DNA from: DAITQM01 sp039794245
Lineage (GTDB): Bacteria; Pseudomonadota; Gammaproteobacteria; Xanthomonadales; Wenzhouxiangellaceae
DNA: 64,000 bases
Assembly (NCBI GenBank): GCA_039794245.1
Contig: JBDIVS010000001.1
Coordinates: 124,001 to 188,000, forward strand
Reading direction: 5' to 3'
In this document: positions 38,929 to 49,439 of the stretch, one piece after another
Numbering within the stretch: position 1 is the stretch's first letter
Layout of the letters: each line of letters begins with the position of its first letter
Notes under the pieces: model-generated
Database searches by the model: none
Seen by the model: only the letters and a program-made list of their open reading frames with translations
Told to the model about the DNA's origin: nothing
Made by a program: the position numbers and the translations under genes

Positions 38929-39573
38929 ATCCTAGCAATGCCTCCAGGTAAGGCCGCATCACCTTCTCCACACGACAAATGCGCGCGTAGCTCATGAGGG
39001 TGTCGATCTGCGTATGCCGGCCCCGCACGTAACGCTTCAGTGCTTCGATGGCGGTGTCCAGCCCGATCTTGTTGCGGTACTTGAAGCAGTCGGCCAGGGT
39101 CTTCTCCGCCCCGTAGATGCGCACAGGCACACCATCCACCTCGTGGGTCTCCACGCCCTCGGTGAAGGCTTTGCCGGTAAACCAGAAGAGCCGCAGCGGC
39201 GGATGCTCCAGGCGCGGGGGCTCGGCGCCGCGCGGCAGAGCCAGATAGACCTCGTGGGGGATCTGGGTGGTGAGCTCGTGATAGGCCAGCGCCGAGATCA
39301 GGCAGATGACGCCAGCGGGCACCTTCAGGGCAACCGTCACCAGGTCGGGATTGCCCAGCGGCGGCAGGTCGGCGAGCCGGTAGAGGCCGCGGCTGAGGCG
39401 ATCCAGCAGCCCTTGTCCCGCATCGTGTACAGCGTCCTGGGGTGGATGCCGAGGCGCAGGGCCTCGCTCGTACGCAGCACGCCGCTGTGGCTGTGGAACA
39501 GGTGCATCGCCGCGTCGATGAAAGCCTCGTTTGCGGTTGTTTCCTCAATCATGTTGGATATTGATACCGTCAA
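38879..39573 (-). pseudogene. AbiEi-like type IV antitoxin, frameshifted orphan
   Basis: The N-terminal piece (from 39573) has the winged-helix start of AbiEi-family antitoxin regulators (IDAAMHLFHSHSGVLRTSEAL; GIHPRTLYTMRDKG). The rest is in the next frame (LLDRLSRGLYRLADLPPLG, PAGVICLISALAYHEL, EKTLADCFKYRNKIGLDTAIEAL, EKVMRPYLEALL). A single base appears to be missing at about 39410-39412. The C-terminus runs into MITE 5 and no AbiEii nucleotidyltransferase toxin gene follows, so the pair has been broken. If translated from an internal start near 39340, only the C-terminal domain would be made. Confidence 0.85.
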
Positions 39574-39645
39574 TTATTAGATATTGCAAGTTATTTTATC
39601 CGCGACAGAAAAGCAAAACAAGCAATCAATGCTTTGAAAAACAAC

Positions 39646-41274
39646 CTACTCCCACTCGATGGTGGCCGGGGGTTTGCCGGAGGTGTCGTAAACGACGCGT
39701 GAGATGCCGCTGATTTCGTTGATGATGCGGCGGGTGACGTGGTCGAGGAAGTCCCACGGCAGGTGAGCGGCGCGGGCGGTCATAAAATCGACGGTTTCGA
39801 CGGCGCGCAGCGCGACGACGTATTCGTAGCGCCGGCCGTCGCCGACGACGCCGACCGACTTGACCGGCAGGAACACGGTGAACGCCTGGGCAACCTTGTC
39901 GTAGAGACCGGCGCGGCGCAATTCCTCGATGAAGATCCGGTCGGCACGCTGCACCAGATCGACATATTCGGGCTCCACCGCACCGAGGATGCGCACCGCG
40001 AGCCCGGGGCCGGGAAACGGGTGGCGCTCGATCAGTTCGCGCGGCAGGCCAAGGTGGGCGCCGAGCTTGCGGACTTCGTCCTTGAACAGCTCGCGCAACG
40101 GTTCGAGCAGTTTCAGGTGCATGCGCTCGGGCAGGCCGCCGACATTGTGGTGCGATTTGATCACCTTGGCCTTGCCGGTCGCGGCGCCGGCCGATTCGAT
40201 CACATCGGGGTAGATCGTGCCTTGCGCGAGCCAGCGGATGCCGCTCAGCTTCGCCGCCTCCGCTTCGAAGACGGCGATGAATTCGCCGCCGATGACCTTG
40301 CGCTTGCGTTCCGGATCGGAGATACCGGCCAGCGCCGCGAGAAAACGCCCGCCAGCTTCGGCCTTGATCACCCTGATGCCGAAGTGGCGGCCGAAGGTCG
40401 CCATCACCTGTTCGGCCTCGCCGTGGCGCAAAAGCCCGGTATCGACGAAGATGCACACTAATCGGTCGCCGATCGCGCGGTGCAGCAATGCGGCGACGAC
40501 CGCCGAATCGACGCCGCCCGACAAACCCAAAAGTACCTGATCTTTGCCTACCGCCTGTTGCACGCGGGAGGTCAGATCGTCGAGGATGGTCTCGGTGGTC
40601 CAGGTCGCCGCAGCGCCGCAGATGTCGTGGACGAAGCGTTCGAGCAGCCGCATGCCCTGAGGGGTGTGCGTGACTTCGGGATGGAATTGCAGGCCGTAGA
40701 TGCGCCGCGTGTCGTCGCCCATCGCGGCGATCGGCGCCGAGGCGGTTCGGCCGATCAGGCTGAAGCCCGGCGGCAACACGCTGACCCGGTCGCCGTGGCT
40801 CATCCAGACGTCGAGCCACGGCCGGCCGGCTTCGTCGAGGCGGTCCTCGATACCGGCCAGGAGGCGGGTCGGTTCGACGATTTCGAGCGCCGCGTGGCCG
40901 AATTCCTTCTCGTCGCTCGCTTCGACCGTGCCGCCGAGCTGCAGGGCGAGCGCCTGCATGCCGTAGCACAAACCCAGGATCGGTACGCCGGCGGCCAGCA
41001 CGGCATCGGGGATGCGCGGCGTTTCGTCGCCGGTGACCGATTCGGGGCCGCCCGAGAGAATGATGCCGGCCGGCAGCAGCGCAGTGAGCGCCACCGGCGC
41101 CCGGTCCCAGGCGACAATTTCACTGAATACACCTAATTCGCGAACCCGGCGGGCGATCAGTTGGGTGTACTGCGAACCGAAATCGACGATCAGGATCCGG
41201 CCGGCATGACAATCGCCAACGTCACTATACCCAACAGTTGTATAAATTTTGCTTGAATTTATAGATTTCTTCAT
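39646..41274 (-). CDS. guaA: GMP synthase (glutamine-hydrolysing), start supplied by a MITE
   Basis: A complete GuaA body: class I amidotransferase (ILIVDFGSQYTQLIARRV; catalytic Cys in LGLCYGMQAL; His/Glu in FHPEVTHT), ATP-pyrophosphatase P-loop LLGLSGGVDSAVVA and the dimerisation domain ending PPATIEWE. It converts XMP to GMP. The first 17 residues (MKKSINSSKIYTTVGYS region) are encoded by MITE 6 and its TATA duplication; no other ATG, GTG or TTG is in frame before ILIVDFGS. The ancestral start was the ATG at 41481 overlapping the guaB stop (ATGA). No Shine-Dalgarno precedes the new ATG; the leader is AT-rich. The enzyme is otherwise intact, and the new N-tail should be tolerated. Confidence 0.95.
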   Translation of the reverse strand: MKKSINSSKIYTTVGYSDVGDCHAGRILIVDFGSQYTQLIARRVRELGVFSEIVAWDRAPVALTALLPAGIILSGGPESVTGDETPRIPDAVLAAGVPILGLCYGMQALALQLGGTVEASDEKEFGHAALEIVEPTRLLAGIEDRLDEAGRPWLDVWMSHGDRVSVLPPGFSLIGRTASAPIAAMGDDTRRIYGLQFHPEVTHTPQGMRLLERFVHDICGAAATWTTETILDDLTSRVQQAVGKDQVLLGLSGGVDSAVVAALLHRAIGDRLVCIFVDTGLLRHGEAEQVMATFGRHFGIRVIKAEAGGRFLAALAGISDPERKRKVIGGEFIAVFEAEAAKLSGIRWLAQGTIYPDVIESAGAATGKAKVIKSHHNVGGLPERMHLKLLEPLRELFKDEVRKLGAHLGLPRELIERHPFPGPGLAVRILGAVEPEYVDLVQRADRIFIEELRRAGLYDKVAQAFTVFLPVKSVGVVGDGRRYEYVVALRAVETVDFMTARAAHLPWDFLDHVTRRIINEISGISRVVYDTSGKPPATIEWE

Positions 41275-41462
41275 TAAATAAATAAGTTATGATAATATTA
41301 GTCTAAACATCGAATTCACCCAGGGTGACGCGCCCGGTTTCTCGCCCAAGCGGGCGGCAGCTTTGCCTTGAATCGTAGGAATAACTACGCTTCTGCAGCA
41401 AATCGAACAAGCTGCACTCGCTCACTTGAGCGAGCATTCCGGGAATTTATGCAATAGTCGGG
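41230..41462 (-). mobile_element. MITE copy 6 (233 bp) inside the 5' end of guaA
   Basis: Inverted orientation, ends CCCAACAGTTGTATAAATT and ATTTATGCAATAGTCGGG, with a perfect TATA target duplication (41226-41229 and 41463-41466). Element plus duplication add 237 bp, an exact multiple of three. Reading from the ancestral guaA ATG gives MSAAAYTRLLHKFPECSLK and then a stop inside the element. Its other end provides the ATG at 41274. Confidence 0.9.
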
Positions 41463-41477
41463 TATAGGCGGCAGCGC

Positions 41478-42935
41478 TCATGGCAGCTTGTAGTTCGGCG
41501 CTTCCTTGGTGATCGTCACATCGTGCGGGTGGCTCTCGCGGATGCCGGCGTTGGACACCCGGACGAACGTCGCCTGGCGGTGCAGTTCGGCGAGCGAACC
41601 ACAACCGAGATAGCCCATCGCCGAACGCAGGCCGCCGGCGAGCTGGTGCACGACGCCGGCCAGCGGCCCCTTGTACGGCACCCGGCCTTCGATACCTTCC
41701 GGCACCAGTTTTTCCTGCTCGACCTCATCTTGGAAATAACGGTCGGACGAGCCTTTCTGCATCGCACCGAGCGATCCCATGCCGCGATACGATTTATACG
41801 AGCGGCCCTGAAACAATTCGACCTCGCCGGGTGCTTCCTCGGTGCCGGCGAACAGCCCGCCGATCATCGCGCTGTGCGCGCCGGCGGCGAGTGCCTTGGC
41901 CAGATCACCCGAAAAACGGACGCCGCCGTCGGCAATCAGCGGCACGCCGTGCGGCGCCAGCGCCGCGGCGACGTCGGCAATCGCCGTGATCTGCGGGACG
42001 CCGACGCCGGCGATGACCCTTGTGGTGCAGATCGAACCGGGGCCGACCCCGACCTTGACGCCGTCGGCACCGGCTTCGACCAGGGCCAGCGCCCCGGCCG
42101 CGGTAACGACGTTGCCGGCGACGACCTGCACTTCGGGGTGGCGCTCCTTGATCCACCGCACGCAGTCGATCACCCCCTGCGAATGGCCGTGCGCGGTATC
42201 GACGACGATGACGTCGGTACCGGCCTGGACCAGGGCCGAAACGCGCTCGCCGGTGTCGCCCCCGACCCCGACTGCGGCGGCAACCAGCAGCCGCTCGTGG
42301 TCGTCTTTCGCGGCGTTCGGGAAATCGCGCGATTTCTGGATGTCCTTGACGGTGATCAGGCCGCGCAGCTCGAATGCGGCGTTGACGACCAGCACTTTCT
42401 CGATCCGGTGGCGGTGCAAAAGTTGCAGCACTTCGTCCTGGCTGGCGTCCTCGCGCACCGTGATCAGCCGCTCGCGCGGTGTCATGATGCTGCTGACCAG
42501 ATGATCGAGATGGGTCTCGAAGCGCAGATCGCGGCTGGTGACGATACCGACCAGGTTATTGCCGGCCACCACCGGAACGCCCGAGATGTTGTGCAGGCGC
42601 GTGAGTCTGAGGACTTCGGCGATCGTCGTCTCGGGCGTCACCGTAATCGGATCCTTGATGACCCCGGCCTCGTACTTTTTGACGATCCGTACCTGCTCGG
42701 CCTGGTGGGCGGGGGGCATGTTCTTGTGGATCACCCCGATGCCGCCGGCCTGGGCCATGGCAATCGCCAGCCGGGCCTCGGTGACGGTGTCCATCGCCGC
42801 CGCTACCAGTGGGATATTGAGCCGGATGCGGCGGGTCAGCGCAGTGCGCAGATCGACGTCGCGCGGCAGCAGCGTGGTATGACCGGGAACCAGCGAGACA
42901 TCGTCGAAGGTCAGGGCTTCCTGGAGCAGGCGCAC
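41478..42935 (-). CDS. guaB: IMP dehydrogenase
   Basis: A 485-residue IMPDH: EALTFDDVSLVPGHTT at the start, a barrel interrupted by two CBS domains (about 95-205), the catalytic Cys loop GPGSICTTRVI, the flap and C-terminal region YKGPLAGVVHQLAGGLRSAMGYLG. It oxidises IMP to XMP, the step before GuaA. The GTG at 42935 is chosen because GGAG lies 7 bp before it and it gives the standard MRLLQEALTFDDV; a TTG at 42956 is less likely. The stop overlaps the ancestral guaA start. Confidence 0.96.
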   Translation of the reverse strand: MRLLQEALTFDDVSLVPGHTTLLPRDVDLRTALTRRIRLNIPLVAAAMDTVTEARLAIAMAQAGGIGVIHKNMPPAHQAEQVRIVKKYEAGVIKDPITVTPETTIAEVLRLTRLHNISGVPVVAGNNLVGIVTSRDLRFETHLDHLVSSIMTPRERLITVREDASQDEVLQLLHRHRIEKVLVVNAAFELRGLITVKDIQKSRDFPNAAKDDHERLLVAAAVGVGGDTGERVSALVQAGTDVIVVDTAHGHSQGVIDCVRWIKERHPEVQVVAGNVVTAAGALALVEAGADGVKVGVGPGSICTTRVIAGVGVPQITAIADVAAALAPHGVPLIADGGVRFSGDLAKALAAGAHSAMIGGLFAGTEEAPGEVELFQGRSYKSYRGMGSLGAMQKGSSDRYFQDEVEQEKLVPEGIEGRVPYKGPLAGVVHQLAGGLRSAMGYLGCGSLAELHRQATFVRVSNAGIRESHPHDVTITKEAPNYKLP

Positions 42936-43014
42936 CGCGAAACTCCGGATCGGCAAGTAATTCGATCAATTATAACACTGCCGGTACGCCCTCCGACTCT
43001 GCCTGCACCCGGCC

Positions 43015-44627
43015 TCAGCCCATATGCGGGTAACGCCAGCCAGCCGGCGGCGCGAAGGTTTCCTTGATGGCCCTGGGCGAGGCCCAGCGGATCAAGTTCC
43101 ACAGGCTGCCGGCCTTGTCGTTGGTACCCGAGGCACGGGCGCCACCGAACGGCTGCTGGCCGACGACGGCGCCGGTGGGTTTGTCGTTGATATAGAAATT
43201 GCCGGCAGCGTGGCGCAGGCGGGCGGCGATGCGGCCGATCGCCCGGCGGTCCTGGGCGAAGACCGCGCCGGTCAGGGCATAGGGAGAGGCCCGGTCGAGA
43301 ATGCCGAGGGTGTCGTCCACGGCGCGATCCGGATAGCGATACAGCGTCAGCACCGGGCCGAATATCTCTTCGCACATCAGCCGGCCGGCCGGGTCGTCAG
43401 CCTGGATCACGGTCGGCTCGATGAAATAGCCCGTCGAGCGGTCGGCCCCGCCGCCGGCCAGGATCCGGTAACCGTCGTTCTGCCTGGCATACTCGATATA
43501 GCCGGCGATCCGCTCGAAGGCCGGCTCGTCGATCACCGCGCCGATGAAGTTGCGAAAATCGGCGGGATCGCCCATCGGAATCCGGGCCACCTCGGCGACC
43601 AGCGCCTCGACCACCCGCTCCCACAGCGATTCGGGGATAAACGCCCGGCTCGCCGCCGAGCACTTCTGCCCCTGGTATTCGAACGCGCCGCGCAACAGTG
43701 CGGTGACCAGCGTGGCGGGCTCGGCGCTCGGGTGGGCGAAAATGAAATCCTTGCCGCCGGTTTCGCCGACCAGCCGCGGATAGCTGCGGTATTTTGCGAT
43801 CCGCTCGCCGACGGTGCGCCAGATATGCTGGAAGGTCGCGGTCGAGCCGGTGAAATGGACGCCGGCCAGCGCCGGGCTGGCGAGCACCGGCGCGCCGATC
43901 GCCGGACCGTCGCCGGGCAGGAAGTTGATCACCCCCGGCGGCAAACCGGCCTCATTCAGCAACTGCAGCGTATACCAGGCGCTCAGCAACTGCGTCGTCG
44001 CCGGCTTCCAGATCACAGTGTTGCCGAGCAGCGCCGGGGCGGTCGGCAGGTTGCCGCCGATCGAGGTGAAATTGAACGGCGTGACGGCAAAGATAAATCC
44101 TTCTAAAGCGCGATACTCCATGCGGTTCCAGACGCCGCGCGGCGAGAGCGGTTGCTCGGCGTACAGGCGCGTTAGGTCGAAACTGTTGAAACGCCAAAAG
44201 TCGATCAATTCACAGGCGGCGTCGATCTCGGCCTGGATGCAGGTCTTGCTCTGGCCGAGCATCGTTGCGGCGTTGAGCCGGTCGCGCCACGGCCCGGCAA
44301 GCAACTCGGCGGCTTTCAGAAAAATCGCCAGGCGATCTTCCCACGGCATGGCGCTCCACTCCGGCCACGCCGCGGCGGCGGCAGCGATCGCCGCCTCGGC
44401 CTCGGGCGCGCCGCCGAGATGGGCCACGGCCAGCGTCCTTCGATGATCGTGCGGCATCACGACCGCCCGCGTCTTGCCGGTCATCACGCACCGCCCCCCG
44501 ATCACCGGCGCGATCTCGGGCGCTTCCCCGGCCATCGCCGCCAGCGCCTGTTCCAGCGCCGCACGTTCGGCGCTCCCCGGGGCGTAATCGCGGACCGGTT
44601 CGTTGACCGGCAGCGGGGCTTTGCTCG

Positions 44628-44631
<4 letters not shown>
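43015..44631 (-). CDS. pruA: L-glutamate gamma-semialdehyde (1-pyrroline-5-carboxylate) dehydrogenase
   Basis: A 538-residue stand-alone P5C dehydrogenase of the aldehyde dehydrogenase superfamily: NFTSIGGNLPTAPALLGNTVIWKPA, catalytic Glu in LVGETGGKDF, catalytic Cys in YQGQKCSAASRAF, EEIFGPVLT and QPFGGARASGTNDKAG. It makes glutamate from proline-derived semialdehyde with NAD. It is not fused to proline dehydrogenase. The ATG overlaps the fumC stop (ATGA), so the two should be co-translated. Confidence 0.93.
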
Positions 44632-46007
<1,376 letters not shown>

Positions 46008-46142
46008 GACCTCTCCCAGGGTGACCAAAAAAAGAATTGATCATTGTAGCCCAGTCCCCGTTTCCCGTCCGCATCCACGCCACCGACCGGCTCCGGTGGA
46101 AGCCGGTTAAAATGCAGTCTCGCCCATCCGCAGCCCACCGCG

Positions 46143-47522
46143 ATGACCGCCGCCGCGCCCCTGACCGCACTCTCGCCGCTCGACGGACGCTATGCGCCGG
46201 CCGTCGAGGCACTGCGCGAGTGGTTCTCCGAAATGGCCTTGATCCGCCACCGCCTGGAGATCGAAATCCGCTGGTTCGAGGCACTGGCCGCCGAACCCGG
46301 CCTACCGTTGCCGCCGCTGGGTGACGGCGAACGGCAGGTGCTCGACGCCCTGCTTGCGGGTTTCGACGAAGCGGCGGCAGCCCAAGTCAAGGAGATCGAA
46401 AAGACGATCAACCACGACGTCAAGGCCGTCGAGTATTACCTCAAGGAACGACTGGCCGGACACGCCGCCCTCGCCGCGGCGCGCGAATGGGTTCATTTCG
46501 CCCTGACCTCGGAAGATGTCAACAACCTGGCTTACGCCCTGATGCTGGGGCGGGCCCGCGAACAGGTGCTGCTGCCGGCGCTGGTTACGGTCAGCGAACG
46601 CCTGGCGCACCTGGCACGCGACAATGCCGAACAACCGATGCTGGCGCGCACCCACGGCCAGCCGGCGAGTCCGACGACGCTCGGCAAGGAAATCGCGGTG
46701 TTTTACTGGCGCCTGAAGCGCCAGCGGCAGGAATGGGCAAGGCTGCCTATTTTCGGCAAGTGCAATGGCGCGGTCGGCAATTTCAACGCCCACCATGTGG
46801 CGTTTCCCGACCTCGACTGGCCGGCGTTCAGCGAACGCTTCGTCGGCGGGCTCGGGCTGACCTGGCAGCCCCTGACAACCCAGATCGAAGCGCACGATTT
46901 CATCGCCGAACAAGCCCACGCCCTGATCCGCATCAACACCATTCTTGTGGATCTTTGCCGCGACGTATGGCAATACATCGGCTTCGGTTATTTCCGCCAG
47001 CGGCCAGCGCTGGGCGAAGTCGGTTCGTCAACCATGCCGCACAAAGTCAATCCGATCGATTTCGAAAACGCCGAAGGCAATCTCGGCGTCGCCAACGCGC
47101 TGCTCGCCCATCTGGCAACGAAGCTGCCCATCTCGCGCCTGCAGCGCGATCTGACCGATTCGACGGTGTTGCGCACGCTCGGCACGGCGCTCGGTCACAG
47201 CCTTCTGGCCTGGCACGCACTGGCCCGCGGCCTCGACAAACTGCAAGCCGAGCCGCAAAAAATGGCGGCCGACCTCGACGCCACCTGGGCGGTGCTGGCC
47301 GAAGCGGTACAGACCCTGATGCGGGCCTACGGCCTGCCGCGCCCCTACGAACGGCTCAAGGAACTGACCCGCGGCAAGCCGGTAACCCAAAAATCGCTGG
47401 CCGAACTGATCGCCGGCCTGGAATTGCCAAACGAGGCCAAAAGCCGCCTGGCGGCATTGACCCCGGCCGCCTACACCGGGCTTGCCGCCTCCCTCGTCCG
47501 GCGCTTTCTCGACGGCGACTGA
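46143..47522 (+). CDS. purB: Adenylosuccinate lyase
   Basis: A 459-residue PurB of the E. coli type: LTALSPLDGRYAPAVEALREWFSE, TINHDVKAVEYYLKE, HFALTSEDVNNLAYALML, MLARTHGQPASPTTLGKE and the signature GSSTMPHKVNPIDFENAEGN. It acts twice in purine synthesis (SAICAR and adenylosuccinate cleavage). The last helices and length match the family. It lies opposite fumC, a member of the same superfamily, but the two are not close paralogues. Confidence 0.96.
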   Translation: MTAAAPLTALSPLDGRYAPAVEALREWFSEMALIRHRLEIEIRWFEALAAEPGLPLPPLGDGERQVLDALLAGFDEAAAAQVKEIEKTINHDVKAVEYYLKERLAGHAALAAAREWVHFALTSEDVNNLAYALMLGRAREQVLLPALVTVSERLAHLARDNAEQPMLARTHGQPASPTTLGKEIAVFYWRLKRQRQEWARLPIFGKCNGAVGNFNAHHVAFPDLDWPAFSERFVGGLGLTWQPLTTQIEAHDFIAEQAHALIRINTILVDLCRDVWQYIGFGYFRQRPALGEVGSSTMPHKVNPIDFENAEGNLGVANALLAHLATKLPISRLQRDLTDSTVLRTLGTALGHSLLAWHALARGLDKLQAEPQKMAADLDATWAVLAEAVQTLMRAYGLPRPYERLKELTRGKPVTQKSLAELIAGLELPNEAKSRLAALTPAAYTGLAASLVRRFLDGD

Positions 47523-47609
47523 AGCCAACAGTTGGATGCACCCCGGGAGCATCCACTGCCGGCCCGGCCGCCGTGCGATAATCATTCAACCGCACATCAT
47601 GAATACGGC

Positions 47610-48074
47610 GTGCAACTGACCACTTACACCGATTACTGCCTGCGGGTGTTGATCTACCTGGGCCTGAATCCGGACCGGCGGGCGACGATCGGCGAAATCG
47701 CCGCCGCCTACGGCATCTCGCAAAACCATTTGATGAAAGTGGTCCATCGCCTCACCCGCGGCGGTTATATCGACAGCCGGCGGGGCAAAAACGGTGGCCT
47801 GAAGCTGGCGCGGCCGGCGGCCGAGATCGGCATCGGCCGGCTGATCCGCGACAGCGAGCCCGATTTCGCCCTCGTCGAATGTATGAACGCCGGCAACGCC
47901 TGCCTGATCACCCCGGCCTGCACCCTGCAAAGCATGCTGCGCCAGGCGGTGAACGCTTTCCACGGGGAACTGGATCGCTACACCCTGCAGGATATTCTCG
48001 GTTCGGAAAACAAATTGAAACGCCTTCTCGCCCGGCAAGCCACATCCTCCCGCTCCACCGGTAAAGCACGATGA
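47610..48074 (+). CDS. nsrR: Nitric-oxide-sensing Rrf2 repressor NsrR
   Basis: A 154-residue Rrf2 regulator: LTTYTDYCLRVLIYLGL, helix-turn-helix SQNHLMKVVHRLTRGGYI, wing SRRGKNGGLKLARPA, and three cysteines in ECMNAGNACLITPAC spaced for an iron-sulphur cluster. This cysteine pattern, and TDYCLR/RGKNGG, fit NsrR better than IscR. NsrR loses DNA binding when NO reacts with the cluster. GTG 47610 gives the standard QLTTYTDY start. The stop overlaps the next gene (ATGA). Confidence 0.88.
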   Translation: MQLTTYTDYCLRVLIYLGLNPDRRATIGEIAAAYGISQNHLMKVVHRLTRGGYIDSRRGKNGGLKLARPAAEIGIGRLIRDSEPDFALVECMNAGNACLITPACTLQSMLRQAVNAFHGELDRYTLQDILGSENKLKRLLARQATSSRSTGKAR

Positions 48075-48646
48075 GCGCCAACGCCCTGATCCGCCACCTG
48101 AAGTTCTGGTCGGCCTGGTTGCGCGGCCCGCGTCACGTCGGCGCCATCGCGCCCAGTAGCCAGGCTCTGGCCCGGGCGATGGCCGCCGCGATTCCGGCCG
48201 ATGGCTCCGGGGTGGTGGTCGAACTCGGCGGTGGCACCGGGGCAATCTCGCGGGCCATACTGCAAAAGATCCCACCGGCACGGCTGGTCATCATCGAGCG
48301 CGATCCGGAACTGGCGGCCTTGCTGACCCGGCGTTTCCCGGGCGTCCGGGTCATCCACGGCGACGCCACCCGCTTCCCCGAACGTCTCGCGGAAAACGGT
48401 ATCGACCGCGTGTGCTGCATCATCTCGGCCCTCCCTTTACTTTCCATGCCGGCCGCCGACCGCTCGGCGATCGCCGCCGCCGCTCACCGGATGCTGCCCC
48501 CCGGCGGACGACTTTTGCAATTCACCTACGGTTTCGGGAACCCGCTCGAAACCGCCGCCGGCGTAAGCGGCCCGTGGCGCGCCCGGCGCCTGAAATGGGT
48601 GGCGTTCAACCTGCCACCGGCGTTCGTCTGGTGTTATGAGGTTTGA
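48071..48646 (+). CDS. PmtA-like phospholipid N-methyltransferase
   Basis: A 191-residue SAM methyltransferase of the bacterial PmtA kind: an amphipathic N-terminus (LIRHLKFWSAWLRGPRHVGAIAPSS), motif I VVELGGGTGAISRAIL, LVIIERDPELAALL, SALPLLSMP and a late PPGGRLLQFTYG. Relatives methylate phosphatidylethanolamine; rRNA adenine methylase-like annotations are also common. It is translationally coupled to nsrR, so it is probably under NO-linked control. Its 3' end overlaps the convergent DUF190 gene by 13 bp. Confidence 0.78.
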   Translation: MSANALIRHLKFWSAWLRGPRHVGAIAPSSQALARAMAAAIPADGSGVVVELGGGTGAISRAILQKIPPARLVIIERDPELAALLTRRFPGVRVIHGDATRFPERLAENGIDRVCCIISALPLLSMPAADRSAIAAAAHRMLPPGGRLLQFTYGFGNPLETAAGVSGPWRARRLKWVAFNLPPAFVWCYEV

Positions 48647-48987
48647 TCGTCCGGCCCCGTGCCGCGGTAAATCAGCACTTTCACCTTCTCCATCGTCACC
48701 AGACCGTCGCCCATCATGGTCTCCAGCGCCGGCAGAAAATCGGCGATGCGCTCGGCGCTGTCCACTATTTCGATCACCACCGGCAGATCTTCGGAAAGCC
48801 GGAGAATTTTGCTCGTATGGATCCGGCTACGGGCCCCGAAGCCCTGCGTGCCGCGCAGCACCGTCGCTCCGGCCAGACCGCTTTCACGGGCCTTGGCGAC
48901 GATGGCATCGGCCAGTGACGCATGCCCATGACGATCCGATTCGCCAATAAAAATTCTCAATAAAACAGCATCTTGCTCTATTTTCAT
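48634..48987 (-). CDS. DUF190 protein (PII-like), CrcB-associated
   Basis: A 117-residue protein with the PII-like ferredoxin fold of DUF190: DAVLLRIFIGESDRHGHASLADAIVAKARESGLAGATVLRG, then LPVVIEIVDSAERIADFLPALE and VTMEKVKVLIY. DUF190 genes are frequently beside crcB; here the two overlap by 4 bp. It may sense a ligand for the fluoride channel, but its function is not established. Confidence 0.88.
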   Translation of the reverse strand: MKIEQDAVLLRIFIGESDRHGHASLADAIVAKARESGLAGATVLRGTQGFGARSRIHTSKILRLSEDLPVVIEIVDSAERIADFLPALETMMGDGLVTMEKVKVLIYRGTGPDDQTS

Positions 48988-49358
48988 AGAAATGACTTCA
49001 CTATAGCGACGGCCAGTATCACTGCCCCGATGCCGAGCGCGTTATGCGCCAGAAACCCACCGGCGGCGAGCCACCAGGCACCTTCGCGGAGCAACAACCA
49101 GGTTTCGAGCGCGAACGTCGAAAATGTCGTAAAAGCGCCGAAAAAACCGATCAGCAGCGCGCTGCGCACCGCCTCGCTGAACACCCCGTAGCGCTCGCCA
49201 AGCGCGAACAGCAGCCCGGCGCCGAAACAGCCGATGAGGTTGACCGAAAGCGTTCCCCAGGCAAAACCGCTGCCGGCGAACGACTGCACGAACCCGGCCA
49301 GCAGGTAGCGGCTCAGACTGCCAGCGGCACCGGCGGCGGCGAGCAACAAATATTTCAT
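48984..49358 (-). CDS. crcB: Fluoride ion channel CrcB/Fluc
   Basis: A 124-residue four-helix membrane protein: GAAGSLSRYLLAG, WGTLSVNLIGCFGAGLLFA (the conserved Asn), LLIGFFGAFTTFSTFALE with the central sodium-site and phenylalanine-box region, and a last helix. It lets fluoride leave the cell as a dimer. ATG 49358 fits the usual start. No fluoride riboswitch consensus was found upstream. Confidence 0.93.
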   Translation of the reverse strand: MKYLLLAAAGAAGSLSRYLLAGFVQSFAGSGFAWGTLSVNLIGCFGAGLLFALGERYGVFSEAVRSALLIGFFGAFTTFSTFALETWLLLREGAWWLAAGGFLAHNALGIGAVILAVAIVKSFL

Positions 49359-49439
49359 CGAATCCAAGGCTGAACAAATGACTCGGACAAGATTACATTA
49401 AAATGAACACTCGACAGAAAAAGCATCATAGGGTCGATC

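Noticed and set aside
41523..43067. 514-codon plus-strand frame opposite guaB
   Set aside because: IMP dehydrogenase on the minus strand is complete and conserved; the opposite frame has no recognisable domain.
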